Part shown: in pieces, positions 49,408 through 61,067 of the stretch | How the letters are laid out: each line of letters begins with the position of its first letter | Position numbering within the stretch: the stretch's first letter is position 1 | Assembly: GCA_023053545.1 (NCBI GenBank) | Contig: JAKZAN010000005.1 | Coordinates: forward strand, 6,386,001 to 6,450,000 | Source: Lepidurus packardi | Lineage: Eukaryota > Arthropoda > Branchiopoda > Notostraca > Triopsidae | Direction: 5' to 3' | DNA: 64,000 bases | Notes under the pieces: generated by a model | What the model was told of the DNA's origin: nothing | The model's input: only the letters and a program-made list of their open reading frames with translations | Databases searched by the model: none | Position numbers and translations under genes: made by a program

Positions 49408-52400
49408 TGTCGCAGTTTATTTCACCTGTGAAAGGTGGAGCTATATTAGTATCACGCTTGCTGAACTCGTTCAACTAAAAAAAAAGGAACGATAAACGCA
49501 CTTAACCATTTAAAAAATGTAAAAGGAATCGAAGAAGACGAAGAAAAAAATTTAGGGTATATTGGCCATGAAGTCCACGTGGAAATCCTAAGCTATTTCT
49601 AACGGAAAAGGAAGAATACCCTCTGCTGCAAACGCTTTTTGTATTGACCCTTAAAATAAAAATTTATAAATAAAGGAAAATATGCTGTGCTGTGATAAAC
49701 ACGGAAAGCACGAGTTCCAAAAATTCCCTGTCCGGTTGACCGTGTCATGGCCAGCTGCTCGACCGTCATTATCGCTTTATGCTGAGCCATCCTTCCATGA
49801 CAATTGAAGATGACAGAACTATTATTTGTGTACTTTTAGGATGCATCATTAAATAGCCTGCCCCAAAATTTAGGTCAATATTACTTTTACTCGTGCATAT
49901 AGAAAAGAGACGTGGCCCGTACCCCCGAAAATCTCGTAGTCGGAGCCAAACGTGTTTTTGCCAAATTGACTTAACTTTTATAAGCAAAACTGGTAAGCGC
50001 GCCAATGCTTAACTTGTTAAGCTGACTGGCCACAGACAGTTTAAGCTAAATGAAGTAGCGACAGATCTCCCATAAGGATGAAATGGAAATAAAGAAAAAG
50101 TCCCATGCAATCTGTGGTATTGATTGATCGGAATTTGAACAGGAATGGAATGTAAGACAAATTATTTCAATGGTTTCTGGATTTTTTTTCGCATATGTGG
50201 AGTTAATCATGTTAGAAATATCTCGGATAGTTCTTATATGTGTGGATGACGTTGCCGCGTCATTTCCCACGTTTTTTAAACACATATTTGTCCCATTTTT
50301 TTGTTTAGAAATTCTTTCCGCGTACTCCAGATTCCCTTCTTTACATTTTCCCATTTTTTATTGCTTTTCTAGACACGCTTCAGAATTTTTTATATTGCTT
50401 TTTTTTGCAATCATTACTAGTTTTCCCTATTGGTCATTTCGATCTAGTTATTCCACTTAACCAGGTTCCGCGATTTCTTTAAAACTTTAATAGGATCCCA
50501 AAAGAATCCAAAAAAAAGTTCAAGTTTAATTTTTCGGTCAGTTAATTACATACTCGGGAGATATTTTAACTGTTAGTTATCAGATTATAGAATTACGAAG
50601 AACGATCAGGGACCAGTGCATTTTCACTTTATCTTTCATTTTAACATGCAAAAGCCTACCCCAAATTCCATAAAAGGAAAATGACCTAAAGTCAACTTGT
50701 GGAAGTGGGCGCAGGTTACAAGAACAAAGTTAGAATATGGAACTTTGCAAGAAGCTAAAACTTTTAATAACAATAAAAATAATAATAAGAAACGAAATTT
50801 CTCACTAATTTTTGGGTAAATTAAAAATCCGAGTTCACGTTTCCGTACTGGAGTCTATCCAGAACGGTACGACACTGCACGGCACGGGTCTGTAGGATAA
50901 TAAGTCTCTCCACTAAAAGCACCACAATCTGGTTTCGGTGCACTTGTGCAGGTGAATGCACGAATACGTTACCTGTCGCTTTGATAGACGAAGAAAGGCT
51001 CTGGCGAACAGCAGCGACCAGCAAAAATCCAGGAAGCTATGAAACTTAACCAACGAGCAACTGAGGAGGTATCCTGAGAACTCTCCCGTTGCTTCTTCTG
51101 CTTCTACTTTTAGACCTGCACCTGCCTTGCTTGGTTGAACACCCGCGAAAAAGCTCACACTTTTCTTCTTGTCTTTTAGGTATCTACCTTCAGGTGTCTG
51201 AAGGCCGTTCTGATTTGTTCGTGCCGGTCAGACCTTATAGGCCTATAAAGTTTGGAGGGTATAGGTCGAAAAGATGAGGCAAAAGTTTAAACTCAAACGA
51301 GTTTGGAAACTCATTACCCATAATTTTCCCCGGGCAGCTGAAATTATTGCGTGCAAGATTTGACAGGCCTATTTCACCAGCAGCCATAACGGCAGTTTTG
51401 TCCGTAACCAGTGTCCATATGCTTTTTAACATCTTGTACTGAAAGAAGTTATAAATTATTACTAACAGGGAACCAAAAAACGGTATAGAGCCATCGAGAC
51501 CTGTTTTTCATAATTTAACCAGCGTAGGCAACTGACCTTTTTTCCTTTTATTAGCGAAGTAAACAAGAATTTTGTAACGATTTAATCATTACTAGGTAAA
51601 AGAAAAATCTCGTATTTAACGAACGAGATCTGGTTAGCTTAGATTCATTTAGGATATGGGGAGGTCAGGCGGGTCCACAGCATTCTTTTTTTTGTGCTAC
51701 TTGAGATCTTAGGGTGCAGTCATCCGTGACAAGCAGATTAGGTTATAGTGTCTTCGCTCGCCATTTTTTGATCCTCCATTTGCGTATCTTCATTATACAG
51801 GATTGCTTGGTTATACTTGCACGTTTTTTTGTACAGGATTTTTTTAAAGCTGTCTTCCTGTCAACCTGGCAGTCAAATCGGAACCGTTAGGATGCGTCAT
51901 TTCTGTCCGACAATTTATTTACAAGGTTAGGACTAGGTCGTTAACGAAGGACCGTTTCGAGAAGCATCTGTCGTTTTCATCCCTAACCTGGGCCACAGCC
52001 ACAGACCTGAGTGACAGTGTATATCTCTTCAGTCTGCCCTTTAAATGGTATATGAAAAAAAAAATTAAACTATTTTTTTTTATTTTCAGGCAAAGCGGAT
52101 GTGTACTTAACTCGTTCTCGCTGTAATCTGTTAGCTCAAATAAAAAGAATGGTATGTCACAGAAAGGATAGATCATTCTCCTCTTTAAAGGGAAAATCGT
52201 GAAGTTTTAACCCAAACATGTGTTTAGTTAAGCACTGCAAAAAAGTTTCTTGTTTTATTGTTGTACATTCTCACCGAGCATAAACACATGTCTTTTCGGT
52301 GGTTTGGGCCACTAATTTGCATGCACTGACCACTTGCAGTCTTGTTCCGGTCATCGCCACCGCGTTGAAGCTTGCCTAAAATTTTAGCTTCGGTTTTTCG

Positions 52401-52424
52401 TATCCCAAAATGTTAAGAAATTAT
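49408..52424. other. 3-kb region without recognised genes
   Basis: I see no supported coding exon. The open frames here (for example 50046-50460 on both strands) are AT-rich noise. The left edge holds the 5' side of the 90-aa secreted protein gene. The right edge is where sequence shared with the second ALDH6A1 copy begins, at about 52425. Confidence 0.5.
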
Positions 52425-54920
52425 AGGAAATTAAATAATAATAACGAGTTCAAGTAAAATAGTTGGTGTACTAAAACAACGAGAGAGCTGCGAACTGCAA
52501 CTGATTAACAAATTGGTCATGCCAAATCGTGGAGCCAATTCTCATAGCATGAGTGAATATTGAATACGTCTTTTTTAGACTTAAAATACTTTTTATTGTT
52601 CACTAAATATTAACCATCCGTACCCATAAGCCAACAAGTATACGTGAAAAAAAAATGCATTGAGTTTTTGGCCAAATTTTTACTTTGTTTTAAATGGGGT
52701 GAAAGTAGGGGGGGGGGGGAATCTGGCTAATTAATTGTTTATTTGTACTACTTGCTCACCAACCAACTTGCGAGGGAAAACCGGGTCAGGAAAACCGCTA
52801 CAAAATTCTTTCACGATTTTGCGTAGGGAAGTGTGTATACATCAGATCCGTTTTGAATAGGGATTGCTCACCAGGGTTTGTAGATGAAGGAAACGGAAGG
52901 AAACTGTAGTTTTACTGCATTGTGGGCATAGCCACTGCAGCTTTGGTATGAGTTACGTCACTTTCGCGCCAAGCTTGAGTGACAGTTTTTAGCTGGGTGT
53001 AGAAATTGATGCCAGCTTTGCCATAAAAGTTGGTGTCCCCCAAAAACGAACCACGGGATCCCGTAAAGGAAAACATGGGCAATGGGACAGGGATGGGAAC
53101 ATTAATTCCGACCTAATTTGCACACCAAAAGGAGACGATTTATTAGCATAAAAAACGAAAACTAGAAAGCATGAAAATTTCTGGCAGAACAAATTAACTA
53201 CCTGTCCTACGTCAGCTTCTTGGGTGAATTTGCGAGCAGTAGCGCCGTTTGTGGTAAAAATAGCTGTGCCGTTTCCGTATTGATTAGCGTTGATTACTTG
53301 GATAGCTTCATCCAAGGTGTTGACTGACAAAATGACCAAAACTGGGCCGAAGATTTCCTCTTGGTAACACGTCATTTTAGGCTAGAAATTAACGTTTAAT
53401 TAGAGAAAAGTCTACAAATTGGATAAAATTGCTCAGTTACTGTGACATTCGCCAGAATAGTCGGACCCACGAAATTGCCGTTTTCATATTTGGGAACTTG
53501 AACGTTACGTCCATCGAGAAGGCATTTGGCACCTTGGTCAATTCCGGATTGAATCAAATCGCAGATCCGTTGTTTAGCTTCAGGGGAAATCACTGGACAG
53601 ATGTCCGTATCAGGCTCGTGTCCTAGGGACAGAGAACAGGTTTAATTATAATTCAGTTATTGATCGGTAAATTTTTATTGTATTTATTTTTACCTGCGCT
53701 CACTTTCAGTTTCTGGGCTCTGGCAACTAATTCGGGGATCCATTGATTGGCTTCGCCTACGAAAACAGCTGTGCTAAGAGCCATACATCTTTGCCCCGCG
53801 GCGCCAAAAGCGGCGCCCACTAATTGGTTTAAAGTGTTTTCCTTATTAGCATCAGGCATAATAACTCCATGGTTCTTTGCTCCCATATTGGACTGTACCC
53901 GCTTTCCACTTTTGGCTCCCCTTTCATAGATGTGTTTACCCTATTAAAAAATGAAAATATTATTTTGATTTAAATCTAGTTTCAATTGAGTTAGGAAGGA
54001 ATCTGCTCTGATTTTTTCTTAACAAGGAATTGATTTTCACAAAAGAAGACTTACAGCGCGGTCAGAGCCTACGAAGGAAATCGCTCTGATGTCGGGATGA
54101 TCGCAAATGAAATTGACCGAATCCTGTTGGCCGTGAATAACATTCACTACGCCATCCGGAACACCTGCTTCGCGTAGCATATCCACTAGCATCATGCAAG
54201 CACCAGGATCCCTTTCGGAGGGTTTCATGATAAAGGTATTGCCACAAACGATAGCCATAGGATACATCTAAAAAAAACATTGTTTATGTATTTTGTAATG
54301 CTTTTGTTTGTGCTTTTTTATTATTAATTTATTCTAGAATGTGTAGGAAAAGACATGAAAGCTGGCACTTACCCAAAGCGGGATCATAGCAGGGAAATTA
54401 AAAGGCGCTATTCCAGCGCACACACCTAAGGGAAGGCGGTAGGAGAACAAATCCATATCTTTGGCTATGTTCGGTAAACTTTCTCCCAAGGTTAGGCTTG
54501 TTACACTGCAGGCATGCTCAACCACCTCTAGAATAGTAATCTTCGTTAACTGTAATCGGCTCTAACTCCCAGTAGATGAATTTCAATTACGCAAGCCGCG
54601 AAGAACGTCCCCTTCGGCGTCGACCAAAGTTTTGCCTTGTTCTAATGTAATATTCTTTGCTATTTCTTTCTAAGATGCATCGTATAATAGAGAAGGAAAA
54701 TACTATGTTAGGTTTTATAGATACCATGTTGTTTCTGATGATGTGCTGGTATTTAAACATGACTTGCTGCCTGGTCAGTACAGATGTTTTGGACCAAGTT
54801 TTGTACGCTTCCTTTGCAGATGCCACAGCAGCTTCCATTTCCCCTTGAGTCGATTTGGGTACGCGTGTTACTACCTTTTGGCATGAAAGTAAAAATATTA
54901 TATGCATCAATACATTCTAG
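52425..54920 (-). repeat. Segmental duplication, copy 1 (ALDH6A1 exons 3-10 plus 3' flank)
   Basis: This block matches 61145-63655 through exons, introns and about 490 bp of 3' flank, in the same orientation. Exons are very similar, while introns and the 3' flank carry indels and substitutions. Homology fades about 30-45 bp upstream of the exon 3 acceptor. This copy continues into exons 1 and 2; the other does not. Confidence 0.85.
52738..52743 (-). promoter_or_regulatory. Candidate poly(A) signal of ALDH6A1 copy 1
   Basis: AATAAA on the minus strand, about 170 nt beyond the stop codon at 52912. Confidence 0.3.
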
Positions 54921-55222
54921 ATAGTAAATAATTTAAGAGAGAAAATACCTCATTCGTGGCAGGGTTGTGTAGGTCAATCCAGTCATTTGTTTTGGACTCT
55001 ACGAACTTATTGTCCAAAAAAAGCTTGGTGGTAGCTATCGAAGAATGCTTAGCTCGGATAACAGACTTCAACGGGATCATCTGCGGCTAAAAAAAATAGA
55101 TTATTCATTCTATGTAACCTATTTCCTTCAGGACATAACAAGGAAGATTTCAAGCCAAAGGATACCAATGTTAGATATAGATAACTTACCGTAGTGAGGG
55201 AGAATTTTAAAAGTAAAGCCAT
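52912..55222 (-). CDS. ALDH6A1: Methylmalonate-semialdehyde dehydrogenase, mitochondrial (10 exons, 525 aa)
   Basis: Exons are 55222-55190, 55086-54949, 54874-54725, 54669-54591, 54527-54373, 54267-54055, 53940-53694, 53622-53441, 53381-53202 and 53112-52912, totalling 1578 nt. The first 30 or so residues form a Lys/Arg/Ser-rich mitochondrial presequence. The ALDH fold shows the active-site Asn (PFNFP, N177), the cofactor-binding KPSER (200-204), the catalytic Cys in GQRCM (C308), the EEIFGPV motif and the family-specific [18 protein letters not shown] segment. The enzyme is CoA-dependent and converts methylmalonate and malonate semialdehydes to propionyl-CoA and acetyl-CoA in valine and pyrimidine breakdown. 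Length is close to the human protein (535 aa). The 11-codon first exon and second exon supply the targeting sequence. A truncated duplicate lies 8.7 kb upstream on the same strand. Confidence 0.95.
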
Positions 55223-55332
55223 TGTGAAAGTAAAGCTTCAGGAAAAAAGTCTGAACACTTTCAAGTCGTCAGTTTCTTCTTTCTTGTTTCTAATTGTAAT
55301 AAGCAGCCTGTCTGGTATCTAAACCGGGAAGC

Positions 55333-55425
55333 AAAGGGGATTCGTAAGTCACGGTTCGGAGGCAGGAATATGATTAAGAAGTGAACCGAAGAAATCTAAT
55401 TTTCCTCGTGAGTTCCCGTTTCCCA
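55333..55425 (+). repeat. 93-bp direct repeat, copy A
   Basis: Nearly identical to 56981-57073, with about 3 differences in 93 bp and the same orientation. It lies about 110 bp upstream of the ALDH6A1 start codon, so it may overlap the promoter or 5' UTR. Confidence 0.9.
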
Positions 55426-56579
55426 ATTTCTGCCCTGCCAATTTTTACCGTGACCTTTTCTTTCATACGCTCACTAGTAAATGCAGAAAACGTTACGAAG
55501 TCGTTGGAAGAGGGTATTGATGAAAAAAATCTTACACAACTTGCAAGAGGTTGAAATTCGAATGTTTTCAGCCCAAGTTGTCGTATACATTGCAGTTTAG
55601 AACTTACAATCACCATTATTTTGTTCTGCTTCAGATAAGGAGTAGTTTACGATTTTAGTAACATAAATTATAGGAAACGTGGTTCGAACGATTTCGACCA
55701 AGTTAGTGTGCTCGAAATGTAAAGAAGCTCTAAGGGACTCCAAATGCACTACTTCATCTGACTTAAGCTTTATTAAGGATAAATGGTGATGGTGGGCTTA
55801 CATATCCCCCTTCCAGCTTCGTAAAAATTTGTCAAATGGCGGAAAGATCCTTCAAATCAAGGACACAAAATGAATCCGTGTCGTGATTTGTCAACAAGCA
55901 TTCGTGGCACTTAAAATTCAAAGAATTCGGAACAAACTAACCAAAACAATATAATTCGAAGATCAGTAAAACTATACAGTTTTCTATCTTTTTTTTTCAA
56001 ATGGGTTCATGCTACGAATTAGCTTATAACAAAAAAAGGAATTATGTGGCCTGCAAGTCTCCCTAGCAAAAATTCAGAAAGTGCGCCTAGATTTGGCCTC
56101 AACAATGGCAGCTGAGTCTGAGCTAAGTCGCGTCATAGAGTAAAGGTAAGGGAACATGCAGCCCCTTCCTTATGGGCCTTTTACTACCACTTGTCGAAGC
56201 TCAAGCCTACTGAGAGGACAGGATGGTCATACGTATTTGCTCATGGCGGGAAATACAAAAAATGAGGGTCGAACGTAAATCGGTAGATGAATATATCGAT
56301 TTCCAAACAAATTCCACTAGGAATTGAAATTTTTCATACTATTAGTATTCACAATTATGGCCACGTTATACTTCAAGTAGTTGACCATTTTCCGTCGAAA
56401 GAGATAACTGGTGACATACCCCTATATCCTACGTGTACTGCAGACAAATATACACCTATGACTAATTTCTCTCACTAAACGTCTGCACACAATAATGAGG
56501 GTAAAGAGAAAAAGTTAACCAATGCTATGGAACATATAAGACTATACATATATAGAGTCTTTACCAAATTCGCTCCCTA

Positions 56580-56690
56580 GCGGCACGAATGGGCGAAATC
56601 CACCATTCTACGTACGTTTTCTACAAGGCGCTTTCCTTACTACGTAGAAAACGTACGTAAAATGTACGTGGATTACCCAGCGCGAGCCGC
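56580..56690. repeat. Imperfect palindrome / foldback with 15-bp perfect core
   Basis: ACGTACGTTTTCTAC at 56610-56624 is repeated inverted at 56644-56658, with a 19-nt loop. Weaker pairing continues outward (AATCCAC/GTGGATT, GCGGC/GCCGC) to arms of about 45 nt. An adjacent pair of GAGCG/CGCTC blocks with A/T runs (56688-56775) forms a second stem. It could be a foldback MITE or a structured RNA precursor. Confidence 0.65.
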
Positions 56691-56980
56691 TCTTTTTTTC
56701 GAACTTCGAGCGATTGGCTCGCAAAAATATGTGACGAGCAAAAGAGTGAGTGCGCTCGAAAAAAAAACGAGCGATCTGCAGCTCTGCCAACATCACCCAT
56801 CAACTATTCCCCGTTCTGGAACTAGTTGAGCAACTTTACAAGTGAACGATATTTAGCTTCCCGTCTAGCCTACTGTGTAAACCTTTATACTATGCCTTTA
56901 TAGTTTATACTTTACCCCTTATTATGTGTAATTTATAATAATAAGTGTAACCTTTCCCCAAAATGCATAGCTTGTTTCCC

Positions 56981-57073
56981 AAAGGGGTTTCGTAAGTCAC
57001 GGTTCGGAGGCAGGAATGTGATTAAGAAGTGAACCGAAGAAATCTAATTTTCGTCGTGAGTTCCCGTTTCCCA
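56981..57073 (+). repeat. 93-bp direct repeat, copy B
   Basis: Second copy of 55333-55425. It ends about 180 bp before the hAT insertion. Because only this short piece is shared, it may be a transposon fragment or a remnant of the duplication process. Confidence 0.9.
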
Positions 57074-57253
57074 CAAGGATGTTTCAAAACTGAGTAACTA
57101 TTCTAAACTTTAAATCTACTCAACTTCTCGATTTATTAGGAAAAAGTACCGATTTTTAAGGATTCCAGGTATTCTGAAAAGAACTTTCGCAACTTACATG
57201 CTACGCTAGATTAATATAGATGAATACCAGAAACCCATAACCACAGTACGTAT

Positions 57254-57261
57254 ATAACATC
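57254..57261 (+). repeat. hAT target-site duplication, left (ATAACATC)
   Basis: Identical 8-bp copies flank the element here and at 60033-60040. Eight bp is the standard duplication length for hAT transposons. Confidence 0.95.
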
Positions 57262-57480
57262 CAGGCTTGGGCAAAAGTCCAAAAAAAAGGACTTCGAGCA
57301 AGTCCAAATCTGTTTGAAATTATAAAAGGAATTGCAACTCCAAGTCCTAGCATTTTTTTTTCCGGTAGAACCAATTCCAGTTCCAAGTCCAACTCCCCTC
57401 CGCTCCGTCCCAGACAAGTCCAACTCAAGTCCAACTCCTGGCAAATGATTTGAGCAAGTCCGCAAGTCCCCTTACCGGAA
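57262..57480. repeat. hAT left subterminal AAGTCC repeat zone
   Basis: About nine copies of AAGTCC/GGACTT (often CAAGTCCAA) occur in 220 bp next to the left terminal repeat. A similar zone lies at the right end (59840-60032). Clustered subterminal hexamers are a known feature of hAT elements. Confidence 0.75.
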
Positions 57481-57555
57481 ATTTTACTGAAACGGTTAGA
57501 CACTTTCAAGAAAGTTGAAGCTTTCAAGCTTGAGCAAAGTCAAAAGTCGCAATAT

Positions 57556-59536
57556 TCACTGTACAAATTTTTGATTGCATCGCAAAAACATCAGATTTTC
57601 GAACACATCGGGAACAATTCTTGCTCGGTCAGGTCGCAGAATCTTACCCCCATAACTAAAGATTCGCTCTACTGGAGCTGAAGTTGCAGGGGTATGTAAG
57701 TGGTTAGATGCCAACTTCGCAAGCTTCGGAAACCTATTATTATGAGTTTTCCAAAAGCTGAATACATCAGAAGTTTTGGAGATACAAGGTTCAGATAAGT
57801 ACGCCTCGAGTTCGCTCGAAACAGGAATGGATAGGACTGAACACTGTGGATTTGTAAATAGGAGGCTATCGAGTTCAGACGAGTTCGTTTCTTCCAAACG
57901 AGGACGTTTAGAAGGTGGCGAATTCGTACGTTTTTCGACATGCACTGCAAGTTTCCCGACTATAGACTTACGAATGCTTTCCGCCTCTTCGCTGTTAATG
58001 CACCAACTACCTAACTTGAATCTAGGGTCAAGCGCTGTCGAGATTTTAAAGTAATCAAGCTTCTCATACAGGGAGAGTCTGCTGTCTACAGATGATTTGA
58101 GAACAGATAAGATTCTAGAGCAATGCAAGGCATCGAAAGCACCTAAAAACCGTTGCAAAGCTCTAACGAAAGGTAAAGCATAGCTAATGGTTGGGCAAGA
58201 GTCTGACTGAATTAAATCGGTTACTTCTTCGAATATTTTAAACAACTGAATGAACTCGTTTAAAAAATTTCGGTCGTCCAATGTAAGCCTGTTGTTCGGG
58301 ACACATTTATCGAGGTCTTTTGGATTTATCTTGAGAACTGACCGAATAGCCTTAATTTGGGAATTCCAACGCGTGCAGTTAAAGGACTGTGGGGTAAGTC
58401 TCAGTGCATGCAGGGCCTCACTGGTAGACAAGGATTGCTTGCTACGTCTGATGATGTTTGAGATTTTTAGAAAGACAGCTTGAAAATTTACACAACCCTT
58501 CAACCCGTCCCTGACTACCAATTGCAATGTATGGGCGAAACATCTAAGATGAACAATCTCAGAAGGTAGCTCACCGTCCATGTCGGCTGCAAAACTCTCC
58601 CGACTAAAAAAGTTAGTTAGCTCATCCTCCTGCTCTTCTTCCCGTTCAGAAAATTCTTGTAAGTCCTGATCATTCTCGACTAATTCCTGTACAGGCAACT
58701 GAACAGAAAAAGCCTTGACCATATTGGTAGCGTTGTCAGTTACAATAAAGGCTATATCTGATAAAGCTAACCCAAAAGAACTTAACAACAATTCCAGTTC
58801 GGAAATAATATTGGCTGCTGTATGCCTTACTGGGAAATGCTTGCAAGCTAAAGTGAAACTTTGTAACTTCCAATCTTTTAAAAAATGGCCTGTTACCCCT
58901 AAAAACCCTTGCATTTTGGGACTACTCCATAAATCCAAGGTTAAGCTAATTGGGGATGATCTTGAGTCCAGCAGATGTTTAATATTTTCCATTGCGAAAT
59001 TGACGTAATCGGGGATGATGTTGTGAGTTAGAGACTTCCGACTTGGCAGTTCAAACTTCGGGTCAAGAGCGGAAACAAAATCTCGAAAGTGCTCGTCGTC
59101 CGTGAGACTTAGTGGCAACATCTTCGAAGTGAGTAAAACTATGAGCTTCATCAACAGGGACTTCGCCCGAGTGCTTTTCGCCGGGTAAGAAACAGTAGCA
59201 TCACGCGCGGAGTTCGCGGGCAAAAAAAAAGTGGAGATATCCAAGGTGTCCGTGTTTGATGAAGTGGTGGGTTGCTGCTTTCCAGCGGAATACTCGCAGT
59301 GCTGAATAGGGTGCCTACGCTATTACAAATAGGAAGTTCTAGTCTCACGACTCACGCATGAAACACGTAATCAAATTATCTTACCTTGAGGTGTCTGACT
59401 TCGAGGGAAAGTTCGAAGTCGCTTTACGTAACGCAGTATGAACTGTGTTGCAGATGTTGCAGGTCACTTTAAAAGATTCGTCAGAAAAAGAATGGCCCTT
59501 TGCGAGGGAAAAATACTTATAAATAGTGGACTCCAT
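57556..59536 (-). CDS. hAT transposase with BED zinc finger (2 exons, 636 aa)
   Basis: Exon 1 is 59536-59385 and exon 2 is 59314-57556, with a GTAAGA donor, a GCGTAG acceptor and a 70-bp intron. The total is 1911 nt. A BED zinc finger is seen as C26-x2-C29 and H52-x3-H56, created across the splice junction. The RNase H-like domain shows the expected acidic residues at D178 (LDLWSS), D244 (VTDNATN) and E600 (APVERIFS), and the CFAHTLQL motif of the hAT insertion domain. The C-terminal dimerisation region (SFWKTHNNRFPKLAKLA and onward) is present. It would bind the element ends and catalyse cut-and-paste transposition. All the parts look intact, so it may be active. An alternative AG six bases upstream of the chosen acceptor breaks the frame. 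Confidence 0.9.
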
Positions 59537-59839
59537 TTCGCACAAAATTCTGATGTGGACTGAGAGCGGAGACTGATTGATTAGAACAACAACCTTACTG
59601 ACTGTATATTAAGCCTTCAGCTGAGCTTTCTTTTGGCACTATTCTTGGAAACCTAAAGAGCAAGCCCACAGTACGCTGCTTGCTTTTGCTTTTCCCCTAA
59701 CCCCTATTATTCCTTATGAGCACCTCTTATACCTTTACTCATTCTCTAAAAGAGAATGTAACCAGTGGCTAGTTGGCTACATAATACCACGAACTTTTTC
59801 CTAACGAAACTTTTCCTGGAAGGACTTTCTGTATTTCTC

Positions 59840-60032
59840 CCATAATCTAAGTCCCTTAGCGTCGAAGTCCAACTCCCTTCCAATTCCGGCCATAACAGTT
59901 CGCTTACAATCCAAGTGCAAGTTCAAATCACTAGAAAAAGGACTTGCCGGATTTGTTCAACTCCGAAATTTGCTAAAAAATGGACTTGATCCGGACTTAA
60001 GTCCAATTCAACTCCAAGTCCGCCCAAGCCTG
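59840..60032. repeat. hAT right subterminal AAGTCC repeat zone
   Basis: Several AAGTCC/GGACTT hexamers precede the right terminal repeat, in both orientations, mirroring the left end. Confidence 0.75.
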
Positions 60033-60040
60033 ATAACATC
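60033..60040 (+). repeat. hAT target-site duplication, right (ATAACATC)
   Basis: Exact copy of 57254-57261, directly abutting the right terminal repeat. Confidence 0.95.
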
Positions 60041-60045
60041 GTAGT

Positions 60046-61007
60046 TGCGAAGGCAGAAATGCACTGTATGTCTTTTTTCAAACGATAACTCCTGCCCCGT
60101 TATGGGTTTTTTGAGCTAGTCTGTCCATATATTCCAGTGATTGAATTTTTTTTATTTATTAACTGCAGTTGCCAAGTTCAATCACCACACGGCTTGAGAC
60201 TAGCGAAAGTTAATATATTTAGTTAAAATTAATAGGATCTAAACTTAGCTACCAAACGCCCTGTTTTGAAGGTGAACAAGCCTTTAAGACTTTCCGGTTT
60301 TACTGGTGGTTTACGGTCGTTGATTTTACAGAAGAACTGCGTCCCCCAGAGAATACTTGCATAGCGTCGGACTTATTCGATATTTTAGTAATTCAACTTT
60401 TTCCAATAACCCAATCTTGTCCGTTAATTTTTTTAGGATTTTGAAAGTTCCTTTGTTAGGTTCCTTTCATTAGAAATTGTCTGTTAGCATTTCATACGCC
60501 GTAAATACCTAAGTAGCACTGACGAAACAGGGCGTCTCTAGTTTCGAAGTTAGTTTCGGGAAAGTGGAATGCTCCAAAAGATATTAATTTTATTTTACAG
60601 TATGCTCTAAAGCCTCTTCCTATAAAACATAGCTACGAGGATTGCGAAAGCCTTCTGCAACATTACAATGGATTTTGTATTGAAACCTTTTCTAACATTG
60701 AGTTTGTCACAAGTTTGTTAAAATAAAGCCATTGTATTTTCATTTATATCGAAGTCTCGATAGAGACTTTGAGAAGATTGAATTTTGCCACTTTCCCTCT
60801 GGGTGCGAAGAGAAAAGCGACAGGATAAGAGATGCTGGAAGTTGGAAACTATAAGCAAGGATTGCACTTTTACAATCTAACTTTTATGGGCATAAATCTA
60901 CGGACCAATGAATTGTTTGGAATACTTGGACAGACTAGCTGAACCAACCATAACGGAGCAGGATATATCGTTTGGAAAAAGACATACAGTGCATTTCTGC
61001 CTCCGCA
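60046..61007. mobile_element. Element with about 90-bp terminal inverted repeats (962 bp, non-autonomous)
   Basis: 60046-60136 and 60918-61007 are inverted copies of each other with roughly 88% identity, starting TGCGRAGGCAGAAATGCACT. The interior has no open frame that I recognise, so it is probably a non-autonomous DNA transposon or foldback element. I could not find a clear target-site duplication, so the exact ends and superfamily are uncertain. Confidence 0.75.
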
Positions 61008-61067
61008 TCCTTTTGGATTTGGAAATGACATCTTTTCTGCTCATCTAAATCCATAAAATTATGGCAT

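Larger units (their letters stand above)
55223..57253. other. Region between ALDH6A1 and the hAT element
   Basis: No recognised gene is present. It contains the ALDH6A1 promoter side, a 93-bp direct repeat pair (55333-55425 and 56981-57073) and a set of strong foldback structures at 56580-56775. Frames at 55374-55616 and 56608-56803 fall inside these repeats and have no recognisable similarity. Confidence 0.5.
57262..60032 (-). mobile_element. hAT-superfamily DNA transposon, complete (2771 bp)
   Basis: The element starts CAGGCTTGGGC and ends GCCCAAGCCTG, a perfect 11-bp terminal inverted repeat, and is bounded by a perfect 8-bp ATAACATC duplication. It contains one two-exon transposase gene with no stop or frameshift. 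Subterminal zones at both ends are packed with short AAGTCC/GGACTT motifs, the likely transposase-binding sites. The clean ends, perfect duplication and open frame indicate a recent insertion. It landed 14 bp left of the inverted-repeat element at 60046-61007. Confidence 0.95.

Noticed and set aside
59151-59348. A 65-codon minus-strand frame overlapping the start of the hAT transposase
   Set aside because: It is read from the wrong splice acceptor (six bases upstream of the correct one). Using GCGTAG as acceptor restores the BED finger and the transposase frame.
60033-60046. ATAACATC as a target duplication of the 962-bp inverted-repeat element
   Set aside because: The same 8 bp abut the hAT terminal repeats exactly on both sides. 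No copy follows the right end of the 962-bp element at 61008.
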